Assembly: GCA_964036295.1 (NCBI GenBank) | Contig: OZ038469.1 | Coordinates: 2,985,067-3,049,066, forward strand | Length of the DNA: 64,000 nt | Reading direction: 5' to 3' | Source of the DNA: Plumapathes pennacea | Taxonomy: Eukaryota; Cnidaria; Anthozoa; Antipatharia; Myriopathidae | Notes under the pieces: generated by a model | What the model saw: only the letters and a program-made list of their open reading frames with translations | Database searches by the model: none | What the model was told of the DNA's origin: nothing | Shown here: piece by piece, positions 37,501 through 48,017 of the stretch | Layout of the letters: each line of letters starts with the position of its first letter | Numbering within the stretch: the stretch's first letter is position 1 | Made by a program: the position numbers and the translations under genes

Positions 37501-40500
37501 ATCAGACGCGCCCGAAAAGGATTATAGGCCTTCTAATACCAGTTACCCATAATGCAATACAAAACTAACTAACCATCCATTGAGACTCCACATCCTGACT
37601 CTTGAAAAGTCCACGTCATGGGAATCCTTCGGTTGCAGGTGAAGATGTTCAAAGATGTGCTGCAAGAGAAGGGATTCGGGGCTCAATACCACTCACAGAA
37701 TATTTGGGGTTATGTGTACTAATGTGCTAAATGCTACCTGGAGGATTTTAAACCATGGTGCGTACTTTTTTTTGGAGGAAAAAAGAGTTTATGTGAATTT
37801 AAAGATTTCACTGCAAAACTCGTAACGAATTAGTTACTGACCTGCACGTGTTCCCAGTTTTGCATCAGGAACACGTCAGTTTGATCCAAGATGAAGACTT
37901 CGATAGACGACAGGAAGTCATAATCACGTGACTTCTCACTGCAGTGAACATAAAAAACAGATTTAGAAATGGGAGCCCAGAAACATTTTGCTAGCACGTG
38001 TCTGTTCTGCTGCCTGCCTCATGGAGGAAGCCTGGAGGAGGGAGTCTTGCAGTTCCCACTCCACCGTGTAGTCCGCTTTTCTTCATTATGTAACAAGACG
38101 GTACAATGACAGTGCAACAATAGAGCCTCGTTTCCAATCCTTACCCTTCACTCCCGATGATCATACGCAGTCCAAGCGGCGAAGCTACGATAATATCAGA
38201 CGAGTAGAATTCACTGTACAGCTTGACAGATTTCCTCATGAGAGAGATGCCCAGACGAAAACAGTCATCAATATTCCCAGCAAACATGTGTTTGAAGTCT
38301 TCGGGGACGGTCTCTCTATGGGGCTGTGCGCCTTCCTCTTCGCGGAATTCGTCGTAGAAGCGCTTTCTGTTCATGACTTGCAACTTCAACGAAAAACGGG
38401 TAAAATTGCTTTAAAGCGATCAATTCCAGTTGGTAAAGCAATACATGTTAATTGCATTACATGTGTTGGCTGAGGTTTCGAGCGTTTGCCCTTCGTCAGA
38501 GCACGGGTCAAGGGTCAAAGATCAAGAGTCACGTGATCATGACGGTCACAAAAGCTACGTATTTAGCCAACATGGGTTTGCCTCACCTCTCCATCTGAAC
38601 TCATCAATTTGATGAGCATAGTGACCGTTCTGAGTGCAGCCTCTCGAAACGGAAGCAAAATCAGGACTTTGGGGCGAGTGAGTCCCTGGTCACGCAAATC
38701 CCTAAGAAAGACAACAAATAATAAGGTGTTATTTATATACTAAGCCATTTACCAATACATCACTCTATATCTTCGATTTTTTCTCCGTCGTGTAATGGAA
38801 AGGCGATACACAGAATAAATAGACAGCTGTGGGGAAGACAGGAAGAATTAGGCTCAAAATCCAATCGTTCAAAATTCGGCCAAAGACCAAGGTCGGACAT
38901 GAAAAACAGTCCAAGGTTTTGCTGTTATGTTCTTGTATTAAGTCATTTCTGCCCTCTTCCCAAAGTATCGTGAGAGTCAATTAATCAAATCGGCAACGTC
39001 GTCACATATTTACCCAATTTCTTTATTTTCCTTCTGAGCTTGGACAATCTTGGCGTTATTCTTGAGCACTCGAGAACGAGTCCTGCAAGTGGAAAACAAG
39101 AAGGAACACATTGACATGTTGATAAACTTTTTACAGCCACGTTGTTATTGAGCGGAATGCACGTTTTCTTCCAGTGAATAATAGATATTAAACATATGAC
39201 CGCAACACTCACTTCAGAACATGGTTGACGGCGTGAAGGCAGTAAAGTCGCCTTATCTCCTCTCCGTTGTCAAACGTGCGGTTAGAGAAGAAGACATCCT
39301 GAAAATATTAGGGACATTACGATACAGGACGCGAGAGGACGACGGCAGCGTCATTGAAACAATAAAACTAATCACAGAAGACAAAAGAAGCACGTGAATA
39401 TCTGAAATTGACATGTTCTCGGGGTCGCCGTGCTCTCGCGTGCGACTTCAAATCCTTCTTTTTTACGTCGTTGTCACAGGACGTGGACGACAGTTCGATA
39501 AAATAACGACAGTCGTTCTTCTTAGTAGGAAACGATGAAATCAGTAGAACCTCGGCAAAAACGAAACAAATTGAGGAACCTAAGAATACCGTAGGCAAAG
39601 TTACAAAGACATAGGGAAAACAGAGATACTATTTTTTACTTCCTCGCGTTGCTGTCGCCGTCCCAGGTTTCTTAAACTCCCGATAAAAGAAATGCAGCGC
39701 AAGAAAGAGAAAAAAGGCTTATAGTCAGCGAGTGACAAAATGAGAACTGAAGGAAAGATATTGAAGGAAAGAAAAGGAAAATCTTAGGCAAGGAAAGGAA
39801 GGAAAAAATGAAAGGAAAGAAAACGACCAGACACACTAGACCAAACAAAACAAACCCAAGAATACAGGCATGACAAGACAAACTACATCAGACAAAATAG
39901 GAAAAAACTTAAAACAACATCAGCACCTTGTATGAGTTAAGGAAAATCATCAGTTCCTGTTGTAAAGTCGTCAGAACTCCTGCCGGTCAAAATTGAGAAC
40001 TTGAACTCAGAAACGCGGATAACGTTTGCTGGGGACGACTTAGCCTTTAAATCTAGGAAAAAGCGTCCGAGTCTTCACAATCCCAGACTTCCGTCCTCAT
40101 TGTCGAACTTTATAGCATTACAGCTTTATTGTTATGCATACAACGTTTGTATAGCACGGGCAATGCATGTGGTGTGTGATAAATTACGCATTAGGTTGAC
40201 CAGTCAAACGTTCAGAAATGCACATCTGGGTAAGGAAAAATCGTTAGTCGTTCTCTCCTAAAGGTAATCAGCCAAATGTTACAGACGGTGGTGCAATAAT
40301 TCTGAGCCCTTTCTCACCAAGGGATAAAAAATCGTACTGTACCTTCAGTGTTTTCATTTACTGTTGACCATGATTTACAAAGCCTCGTTTTAACCTGTAA
40401 GGAAATGGACACAAATGTAAGTATTACCATGAAGGTAATCGAGTTGTGCACACGTCACGCAAACACTACAGTAAGAATAATTGTGGTATTGTTTCACCTT

Positions 40501-40705
40501 GTAACTATTAAATGCACTTGCAAATGTTTTATACGGTTGGCCCCATTTATTACCTTGATGTCTTCAAGTTTGGTGTGCTCCGTGACGTTAATATCTGAGG
40601 ATGGCACAGGAACTGATGCAGGAATCTTTGTTACTCTACCGAGGGATGGCATCTACAAATTAAAAATGCATAAACTTGACGGTTGATAATCACATCCGAA
40701 CAACG

Positions 40706-40736
<31 letters not shown>

Positions 40737-43423
40737 GCGTGAAATACGATGTCGGGACAATGCTCTCTAGTACTCACTGATAGAGTCTTTTGCGGTGTGT
40801 TACTTCCTTCCTTTAACTGAGTTTCAAAATCTTCGTCCAAGTCTTGCTCAAAGTGAATGGTGAAGGGATCGGCAGGACCTTCAATGACGCAAAAATACAG
40901 AGTACAAACCGCTATGCTTATCTGACGAAATCAAAATTCCTTAACAGTGATAGGGAAAGTTTTTACCAATTGAATTTCAAACTGCCAGAAAGCATCAACC
41001 CAGTCTTCTGCTCCAGGCAGTTCCACTTCTTTCAGAGTCAACTACAAAGTTACTGGTGATATTGCTAACCCACTTATATGTAACACATATCTTTAATCCA
41101 AGAATAAGATTCTGGGGTTCTCTGGGAGTATTTGACTTACTGTTAACATCACCCGGGGCAACCAAAACTTTTGGTCGGACAGGTAAGTTCTGGGCTGGGC
41201 AACTAGAAATTATGAAACTTTCTATTGCTCGAAGTCAATCTACAGTCTGAAGGGCAACCAACCTAAAACCTTAATGTCGAGCACTGATCACCTTGGTTAC
41301 CTGTGGAACTGGACTGTTTTATCTTGTCCTCTGAGTCATCTTCACTAGATTCATCATCAGCCACATCCTCATCATCATGGTTTTCATTTTCCACATCATC
41401 AATGTCATCACTATAGTGTTCGTCTCCATCTTTAGAATTTCCATCGTCATGTTGCGTATTTCCATCCACTGCCCTTTCAGTGGCTTTCTGAAATTTCAAG
41501 TAACAATGTCTTGCATCTTTTCTACTATGCTATTTCAAAGTCTTCTGGGTAAATAAAGGTTGTTGTTGTTGTTGTTGTTGTTGTTACTAGAAATGTGGGA
41601 AGAAGACTCAGTCTGCAATTGACCTCGCCTTTTTTTGTTGAGTGCTCTTCCAAACAATTGGATAAGTCAAACCAGTTTCTTTGTCTCAACAAACTGGTCA
41701 TACAAGTCACATTACCTGAGCATCTGCCCTAGCCTCACGCAGTTTAGGGAAGACTGAAGACATCTGCTCACAGGATAGTCATAAATAGTAAGTTATTTCG
41801 ATCATCATTTCTTGGAATGTTTTGCTTACCTCTGTCTCACTAGTTTCCAGTCCTTCATTGTCGACCTTCTCCTCATCTGATTGCTCATCTTCCTCTTTCC
41901 CAGCCTCCTCCCTCTGTTTCTTTCGAAGCAGGCCAAGGTAGGTTCCAGACCCCAAGCTCAGAGATGTGACCAACTGCTGATATGGGTTGACCTCCTCTCC
42001 ATCAGACTCCTCTACTTCATATTTCTAATGGAAATGAGGAGGGTTTAGAGGCAATTGCCAAAAAAGTGGTCATTGCCAAGAAAATTTGAGGGGGGGGGGG
42101 GGGGCGTGGGGGGAGAGAACCCCATTTTAAAAACTAAACAAAATTCAGTGCAGTAAGGCACCGTCAACATTTTCATCAGTTCAGCTCAACATCCAATAGA
42201 TGTTTTTGGGGGTGGGAAGGGAGGGGGGTGTCAGGATGGTCTAAAATTTTAAACATTAATGTGGGGATTAATTAGGAGAAGATCTCCTGTATAAAATGAC
42301 TACAGAACAATGACATTTTAGGTGGACGGAGAGGGGGCGCGGCAATATTCTTAGTTTGCAATCAATCCCTGGAGACTCCAAATACAAAGAAACTGTGGCC
42401 ATTTTTAGGATGATGGTTATAGAGGCTAATGAGCAATATTCTGTTAATAAAGAGTGCGTTAATTTCTTTAATAGATCCATGATCTAAAGTATTCATTATT
42501 TTGGATATGATCCAGTGAATCCGTCCCCAGTATGGATCACATGGATTCATTATCCGGATTTGGATTTTAGTAAAGAAACAGAGAATCTGTTTTTGGATTA
42601 TTTTGTGATCCGGATTTGGATTCCTAAAAAGAAACACACCCAAAGTTGCTACAACATGGCCGCCGTCATGTCAGTTGCAAACAAGTAATACAGGTATGAC
42701 AGATTTACTTCGATACCTCATCATCTGGAGGAGTTTGGACAGCCACTTCTTCATTGTTTTCCTTTGGAAAAAATATAAAGAGAGAATAAAGTTTGATTCC
42801 TTTAGTGAGGGCTGCCCTGACTAAGCATATTCTCCAGGAGGTCAGTTAGGTGAAAATGTACCGTTTAGGACACTGGCTACAAATGTTTCACCGATACTTC
42901 CCCCCTTTGTATAAACTTTGTCAAAACTATATTTGAACCATAGTCAGACATATTTCCCGACCATTCATCTGTAATAACTATATTACTTCAATTTCTTTTG
43001 ACAACCTGTTCACGAAGAAAACCTTGTAGATTCAAGAGTATAATTTAAATGAACACTACAGTAGATTGTGAATTATTCGAAATTCTATGATTGTATGCAC
43101 CTCTTCAAGGGAAACCACTTTACGCCTTTTAGACTGTTTGGTAGGCTCGTCACTGGAAGTCAAGCAGAAACAAAGAAACCTCGTGAATAGAATTAACCAA
43201 CTTCACAAACCAAACAAACACGATGCCAAACAGTCCACGTGCACCGACTGTACCTTTCATCGACCGGGTGTAACTCCCCAAACTCCTTTAAATGTCTCTT
43301 CTGCGCTCTGGAAATAGTCTTGGCGTTGATGTCCGCCAATTTTCTTTCCTTGTTTTTCTGCTTTCTACTTGTATTCCCGGCCTTCTGCTTTCCTTTCCAC
43401 TTTTTCGAAAATCCCTTCGCCAT
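34515..43423 (-). CDS. UTP25: U3 snoRNA-associated protein 25 (UTP25/DIEXF)
   Basis: UTP25 is a nucleolar small-subunit-processome factor needed for 18S rRNA maturation. Twenty-two exons on the minus strand, in order: 43254-43423, 43101-43152, 42717-42761, 41830-42024, 41716-41763, 41301-41487, 40778-40878, 40554-40652, 40343-40394, 39927-39979, 39213-39298, 39014-39082, 38587-38701, 38145-38383, 37842-37938, 37574-37659, 36685-36767, 36078-36154, 35779-35850, 35260-35384, 35019-35117, 34515-34773. Phases fit throughout, giving about 802 residues (human about 756). Diagnostic segments include [49 protein letters not shown] and [12 protein letters not shown]. The start is basic ([16 protein letters not shown]), and exons 4-6 are highly acidic, as in nucleolar proteins. 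The intron between 36685 and 36154 has U12-type signals. Exon 5 has two possible acceptors 3 bp apart. Confidence 0.9.
35395..35635. repeat. Repeat cluster with GACAAGTTGCAG motif in UTP25 intron
   Basis: GACAAGTTGCAG occurs at 35430-35441, 35500-35511 and 35609-35620. Inverse forms such as TTTGCAACTTG lie between them. This suggests a degenerate foldback element made of short direct and inverted units. Confidence 0.55.
36155..36684 (-). other. Putative U12-type (minor spliceosome) intron of UTP25
   Basis: Exon 17 ends ...TGTCACA at 36685. The intron begins ATATCCTTT, the U12 donor consensus. Near its 3' end is TTCCTTAAC (36172-36164), the U12 branch-site consensus. Ten nucleotides after the branch A the reading frame resumes at 36154 (ATTATGCCGG), giving a junction that aligns without gaps to the human protein. 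The intron would then end in AA (AT-AA). An alternative 3' end after AAC would be AT-AC and add two residues, but lies only about 4 nt from the branch point. Confidence 0.7.
36272..36515. mobile_element. Possible MITE inside the U12-type intron
   Basis: CTGGGCCCGGTTTTTCGAA near 36272 is an imperfect inverse of CTTTGAAAATCTGGGCCCT near 36498. The roughly 243-bp interval has no ORF. Terminal repeats are imperfect, so this is tentative. Confidence 0.35.
36934..36998. repeat. Near-perfect palindrome in UTP25 intron
   Basis: AACCTCGTTCCCAGGCTCTT (from 36934) is repeated as its reverse complement ending at 36998, flanking about 23 bp that itself contains CCCGG/CCGGG. In my recollection, similar CCTCGTTCCCAG palindromes are common in coral assemblies. 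Confidence 0.75.
40708..40737. repeat. Poly(T) tract in UTP25 intron
   Basis: About 29 consecutive T residues on the plus strand, between UTP25 exons 7 and 8. Confidence 0.9.
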
Positions 43424-43515
43424 TTTGGATTGGTATATACCGCTGTCACCTGGAAATGCTGGCTACGTTTGTTACCAGTTCCTTCGCACCACATGGCCTT
43501 TGCCGTAAAAACAAC
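43424..43515. promoter_or_regulatory. Compact divergent promoter, UTP25 / gephyrin
   Basis: Only 92 bp separate the UTP25 ATG (43423, minus) from the gephyrin ATG (43516, plus). Both 5' UTRs and core promoters must be packed here, or the transcripts overlap at their 5' ends. No TATA box is visible. Confidence 0.55.
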
Positions 43516-45402
43516 ATGGCGGACGGTTTGAGGGTGGGAGTGCTAACAGTGAGCGATACTTGCTCTCGTGGGCAAGCGGAAGATAAAAGCGGACCTAACC
43601 TGAAGAGACTTGTCACTGAAGTTCCTACTTTAAGGGCGCAGTACGTGTTTCAGGATTGTGTTCCCGATGAACAGGAGCAGATCAAGAGGGTACTCTTGAA
43701 GTGGTGCGATGAAGAGAAGCTGCATCTGGTGCTTACCACAGGAGGGACTGGTTTTTCTCCGAGGGACATCACCCCTGAAGCAACACGTGCAGTGATTGAT
43801 AGACCTGCCCCAGGTCTGGCCCAATGTATGATTGTCGAATCTCTCAAAGTGACACCGATGGCAATGCTGTCCAGACCTGTATGTGGAATAAGAAAAGGGA
43901 CCATAATCATCAACTTGCCAGGGAGCTTGAAAGGGTCGCAGGAATGCTTCCAGTTTGTGCTCCCAGCCTTGCCACATGCAGTCCAAGTTTTGTGTGGCTC
44001 CTCAAAAGTTAAAGATCTGCACAGCGAGCTACAGAAACAAGGGCCTCTGCCTCCTAGTACCCATTCACAGCATGTCTGCCCCCACAAGGCAGGACAAGGC
44101 AAACTTCCCAAGGACTTGTCTCGTGTGGCTGAGAGGGAACGACATTCACCATATCCACTAGTTCCTGTTGATCAAGCTATGGCGCTGATCCTTGACAGCT
44201 GTCAATCATTCCCACAGGAAGTTGTTGATGTGGATCATGCACTTGGTTACATTCTTGCCACAGACATCCATGCCCAAGAACCCTTTCCCCCATTCCCTGC
44301 TTCTGTCAAGGATGGCTATGCTGTAATTGCAGCCGATGGCTCAGGCATTCGACAAGTCTTGGGACCTGTTACAGCTGGGGAGATATCCACCACGAGTGTT
44401 ATGCCTAGACATGTGATGCGCATCACAACAGGAGCTCCACTCCCCCCAGGGGCAGATGCAGTGGTACAGGTTGAGGATACAGAGCTTGTCGAAAGTGCAG
44501 ATGACGGCAAGACAGAAGTGAAAATCAAAATAGTGTCCACACCAAGAACTGGCCAAGACATTCGTCCAGTTGGATCTGACATTCCCAAAGGTCAGCAAGT
44601 CCTCAGTCGTGGTGAAAAGCTTGGGCCTGCTGAGTTGGGTTTGCTTGCTACTTTAGGGATCAGGAAGGTTGAAGTCTACAAGAAACCTAAAGTTGCTCTT
44701 CTTTCAACTGGAAATGAACTGGTGGGCAAAGGGGGTCCTGTAGCAGAGGGACAGATCCGAGATAGCAACAAAACCGTTCTCAAGGCTGTAATGCAGAGGG
44801 AGGGGTTTGAGTTCGTAGATTTAGGTATTGCCACTGATGTCCCTGAGGTATTGGAGTCAAAGCTGTGTGAAGGTTTGGAAAAGGCCAATGTTGTCATTTC
44901 CTCTGGTGGGGTTTCCATGGGAGAGAAAGACCTGCTGAAGCCGGTGATGGAAAACCGTCTTGGTGCAACAATCCACTTTGGCAGGGTCTTCATGAAGCCA
45001 GGCAAACCTGCCACCTTTGCAACAGTGCCACAGGGATCTCATAAAAAGTTGTTGTTTGCCTTGCCTGGAAATCCTGTCTCCGCCCTTGTGACTTTGCACC
45101 TCTTCGTTCTGCCTGCGTTACGCAAATTGGCTGGTCATTCATCCCCACTGTCAACCAAGATAAAGGCCAAGCTGTCACAAGAGATTAAGCTAGACCCCAG
45201 GCCAGAGTATCATAGAGTAAAGTTGTCATGGCAACCAGAGGAACTTGTGCCTGTTGCTATGTCAACTGGCAGTCAGTGTAGTAGTAGACTAATGAGTATG
45301 AGAACTGCGAACGCTCTGTTGGTTCTGCCACCCAGGACAGAATCACAGACAAGGCTTCCAGCTGGACATATTGTTGAAGCTTTGGTTATTGGTGAGATTT
45401 AG
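43516..45402 (+). CDS. GPHN: Gephyrin (MogA-MoeA molybdenum cofactor synthesis protein), intronless
   Basis: Gephyrin adenylylates molybdopterin (G/MogA domain) and inserts molybdate (E/MoeA domain), completing Moco; in vertebrates it also clusters glycine and GABA-A receptors. One exon gives 628 residues (human about 736). The start MADGLRVGVLTVSDTCSRG matches the family start; the frame is open about 49 codons upstream, but that part overlaps the UTP25 first exon. MogA (about 1-165) has LTTGGTGFSPRDITPEAT and NLPGSLKGSQE. A short linker of about 60 residues follows. MoeA (about 225-628) has PFPPFPASVKDGYAV, TTGAPLPPGADAVVQVED, LLSTGNEL, ISSGGVSMGEKD, GRVFMKPGKP and ALPGNPVSA. The short linker suggests the cofactor function rather than receptor scaffolding (inference). 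AATAAA lies at 45528-45533. Confidence 0.95.
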   Translation: MADGLRVGVLTVSDTCSRGQAEDKSGPNLKRLVTEVPTLRAQYVFQDCVPDEQEQIKRVLLKWCDEEKLHLVLTTGGTGFSPRDITPEATRAVIDRPAPGLAQCMIVESLKVTPMAMLSRPVCGIRKGTIIINLPGSLKGSQECFQFVLPALPHAVQVLCGSSKVKDLHSELQKQGPLPPSTHSQHVCPHKAGQGKLPKDLSRVAERERHSPYPLVPVDQAMALILDSCQSFPQEVVDVDHALGYILATDIHAQEPFPPFPASVKDGYAVIAADGSGIRQVLGPVTAGEISTTSVMPRHVMRITTGAPLPPGADAVVQVEDTELVESADDGKTEVKIKIVSTPRTGQDIRPVGSDIPKGQQVLSRGEKLGPAELGLLATLGIRKVEVYKKPKVALLSTGNELVGKGGPVAEGQIRDSNKTVLKAVMQREGFEFVDLGIATDVPEVLESKLCEGLEKANVVISSGGVSMGEKDLLKPVMENRLGATIHFGRVFMKPGKPATFATVPQGSHKKLLFALPGNPVSALVTLHLFVLPALRKLAGHSSPLSTKIKAKLSQEIKLDPRPEYHRVKLSWQPEELVPVAMSTGSQCSSRLMSMRTANALLVLPPRTESQTRLPAGHIVEALVIGEI

Positions 45403-45803
45403 ATTTACAGTACTTCTAGTGGTAGAGTGCATACTGTACAATAGACAATTTTTTTGACATACATGGCTACTAAATATATTTCAATATCATTGTAAAATGA
45501 GGGTATGGTGCTTGTTATTTTCAGAATAATAAATAAGAAAGGATCAAATAATGCTGCTCTTCTAAAGTAGTTGGTCTAAAAATATTCTTCTTGTCAATTT
45601 GCCACAATCTTATGATATTTTTCTGCAAACCCCGACAAAATCCTACCAAGAGGAAATTTGTGGATCCTACCGTCCCCTCCCTTGCTTTCACGTCCAATAA
45701 TCCGCACCCCTCCCCCAGTGTGTCATATTGTTTTGTCTATGCGCAGACCATAGTACGCATGTACGTGTCCTTCAGTGTATTTCCGGTAGTTTTGACTTGT
45801 GCA
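45403..45803. other. Gephyrin 3' UTR and HSPA13 upstream region
   Basis: A 401-bp tandem interval. The first 130 bp is A/T-rich and holds the gephyrin poly(A) signal. The rest is pyrimidine-rich and precedes HSPA13. I found no clear heat-shock element or ER-stress element. Confidence 0.5.
45528..45533 (+). terminator. Candidate poly(A) signal of gephyrin
   Basis: AATAAA about 125 bp after the stop codon, well before the next gene start at 45804. Confidence 0.5.
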
Positions 45804-47120
45804 ATGTCGCAGTCAAGTTTTAGTCTTTTTCTTGGCGGTATTTTCGCCCTTGTTCTCGCGGGATACATCGCTCAAAGTCGTCTCCCTCCTCCAAAGCCAA
45901 AAATTATGGGCATAGATCTTGGTACAACGTTTTCCTGTGTCGGGGTGTATCAAGCGGTTACCGGCGAAATTCGCATCTTGGCAAACGAAGATGGCCGGAA
46001 AGTCATCCCGAGTGTGGTGGCTTTCACGAAGGACAGCGTTTTAGTCGGCCATCGAGCAGTCGATCAAGCAGAGGTTAATCCCAGAGCGACTATTTACGAC
46101 GCAAAACGTTTCATAGGGAAGAAATTCTCCAAAGAGGAGCTGTCAAAAGTGGCTCATTTGTACGAGTTCGGAATCACTTTGAACGACGAAGGACACGCCA
46201 GGTTTGTGATCGAAAGAGGTGATAATAGGACGTTAATTTCGCCTGAAGATGTGGGAGCAAACATCCTAAAGGAACTGCGAAGAATGGTGGAGAAAAATAT
46301 CAGCAGAACGACGGACAAAGCAGTGATGTCGGTGCCAGCAGAGTTTGACGAGGACCAGAGAAATGCAACTAAAGAGGCAGCTCGCCTAGCTGGGATTAAA
46401 GTAATGAGATTAATTAACGAGCCAACAGCCGCAGCAATGGCCTATGGCCTGCACAAGAAAGACAGTGTCTCTAATGTCATGGTAGTTGATCTGGGAGGTG
46501 GTACATTGGACGTGTCTTTGCTTAATATTCAAGGAGGTATGTTTGTGACCATGGCCATGGCTGGAAACAATCGCCTAGGAGGACAAGATTTTAATGCAAG
46601 ACTTATGGACTATTTGTTATCCATGATCAGAAGTAGATTTGGACGAGAACTCGTAGACGCAGAGGATGCTCAGAGGGTTAGACAAGAAGTTGAGTCTGCA
46701 AAAGTGAACCTAACAGACAAGTTGGAAGTCACCATCAGAATTCCTCTATACTCTATCAATCCAGAAGGAAGGCTGGCGGTATTTGAAGAGAAGCTGACTC
46801 GAGCTACATTTGAGAAGCTCAACGAAGATTTATTTAAGAAGGTACTTACTCCAATACAAAGAGTTCTAAAAGAAACTGATCTACCCAAAGATGCTGTCGA
46901 TGAAGTAGTTCTTGTTGGGGGGTCAACTCGTGTTCCCCGGGTTCGGCAGCTGATAAAGGAGTACTTCAATGGCAAAGAGCCCAATGTGTCTATTGACCCA
47001 GAGCTTGCTGTGGCTACTGGTGTTGCTATCCAGGCAGGGATCATTGGAGGAATGTGGCCCCTTCAAGTGTCTGCAATAGAGTTGGTGAACCATGTCAAGA
47101 AAATCCATGTGAATGACTGA
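45804..47120 (+). CDS. HSPA13: HSPA13/STCH, microsomal Hsp70-like ATPase, intronless
   Basis: HSPA13 is a truncated Hsp70: an ER/microsome-associated ATPase without the substrate-binding domain. The chosen ATG (MSQSSFSLF) gives 438 residues (human 471). The N-terminus is a hydrophobic signal/anchor (FLGGIFALVLAGYIAQ) followed by a Pro-rich linker, as in the human protein. Hsp70 motifs are complete: phosphate-1 IDLGTTFSCVGVY, NEPTAAAMAYG, phosphate-2 DLGGGTLDVSLL, and the adenosine loop VVLVGGSTRVPRVRQ. It ends WPLQVSAIE plus a short tail, where human also ends. The vertebrate insertion before the helix FEEKLTRATFEKLNEDLF is missing. An in-frame upstream ATG would add 15 residues before the signal and is less likely. 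One exon; same orientation as gephyrin, about 400 bp downstream. Confidence 0.95.
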   Translation: MSQSSFSLFLGGIFALVLAGYIAQSRLPPPKPKIMGIDLGTTFSCVGVYQAVTGEIRILANEDGRKVIPSVVAFTKDSVLVGHRAVDQAEVNPRATIYDAKRFIGKKFSKEELSKVAHLYEFGITLNDEGHARFVIERGDNRTLISPEDVGANILKELRRMVEKNISRTTDKAVMSVPAEFDEDQRNATKEAARLAGIKVMRLINEPTAAAMAYGLHKKDSVSNVMVVDLGGGTLDVSLLNIQGGMFVTMAMAGNNRLGGQDFNARLMDYLLSMIRSRFGRELVDAEDAQRVRQEVESAKVNLTDKLEVTIRIPLYSINPEGRLAVFEEKLTRATFEKLNEDLFKKVLTPIQRVLKETDLPKDAVDEVVLVGGSTRVPRVRQLIKEYFNGKEPNVSIDPELAVATGVAIQAGIIGGMWPLQVSAIELVNHVKKIHVND

Positions 47121-47400
47121 GACGGAGAAGCAGTTCCAGCTGACTGCTTGAAGGAAAACATGGCAATTCCTCATGAGATAGCAAACATCTAATAGCAATG
47201 AAGCCTCTCATTTTAGTTTGCTAAGAAGAAACCCAAGTGAAACCCTACAGTAGCAGAATACTATATGTTACCTTCAGTTGTATTGGCAGGAAAACTTTGC
47301 CTTTGATCACTGCTAGGGCTCAAAGGACAGTTAGACTTTATACCAGTATTAGGATTTATTTATTTTTCCAGGAAATGCAGATTATGTAACTTATTCTCAT

Positions 47401-47456
47401 AATATTTATGACAAGACTCAGAGTCAGCAATATTTATGACAAGACTCAGAGTCAGC
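47401..47456. repeat. Perfect 28-bp tandem duplication
   Basis: A 28-bp unit beginning AATATTTATGACAAGACTCA is present twice in direct succession with no mismatch seen. It is probably a recent slippage duplication in the HSPA13 3' region. Confidence 0.85.
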
Positions 47457-48017
47457 AATAACTGCTGAATACTATAGATGCAACTTATGGTGTACAATAT
47501 GCTGTGGTCTGTACAGAATTATTGTAAGTTATACAAGATGACTTTTTCTTGTATGTTATTCAGAATGTATTTAATATCAATGTCTTTCAAACTGCTGGTG
47601 TGACATTTGAGCATACCCCTTCTGTATTTTACTCACCATAGTTATTTATATTGGTTTTCTATTGCTCCAGACACTACACAACTATGCCAATGTGTTGATG
47701 TATAACAGACAGAAGGCTATGACAGCAATAATACAACATTCAACTACTATAAATTATCTATGAAAGTGAATTTATGAAAGAAAATAATTATTCTCATATT
47801 GGACTGGCATTGGGCTTTTAGTGGCTGCATATTATAAAGTAATGATTTAATGAAATGAAGGGACTTGCTCCTAAAATCACCTTGAATAATGATTATTAAT
47901 TATATGAGCTTTTCAAGGGATTTATTAGTTGTGTCAAGTTTGTGTCATATTCACTTTAGGATCATACATGTAGTATTGCCTGTGATATTACAGCAATAGA
48001 AAACTGGGATATAGTCT

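Noticed and set aside
41263-41499. Highly acidic ORF first suspected to be a low-complexity artefact.
   Set aside because: Rejected as an artefact: it is UTP25 exon 6, with proper splice sites and phase, matching the acidic N-terminal region of the family.
45690-45725. Possible ER-stress response element (CCAAT-N9-CCACG) before HSPA13.
   Set aside because: CCAAT is present, but the sequence nine bases on is CCCTC, not CCACG.
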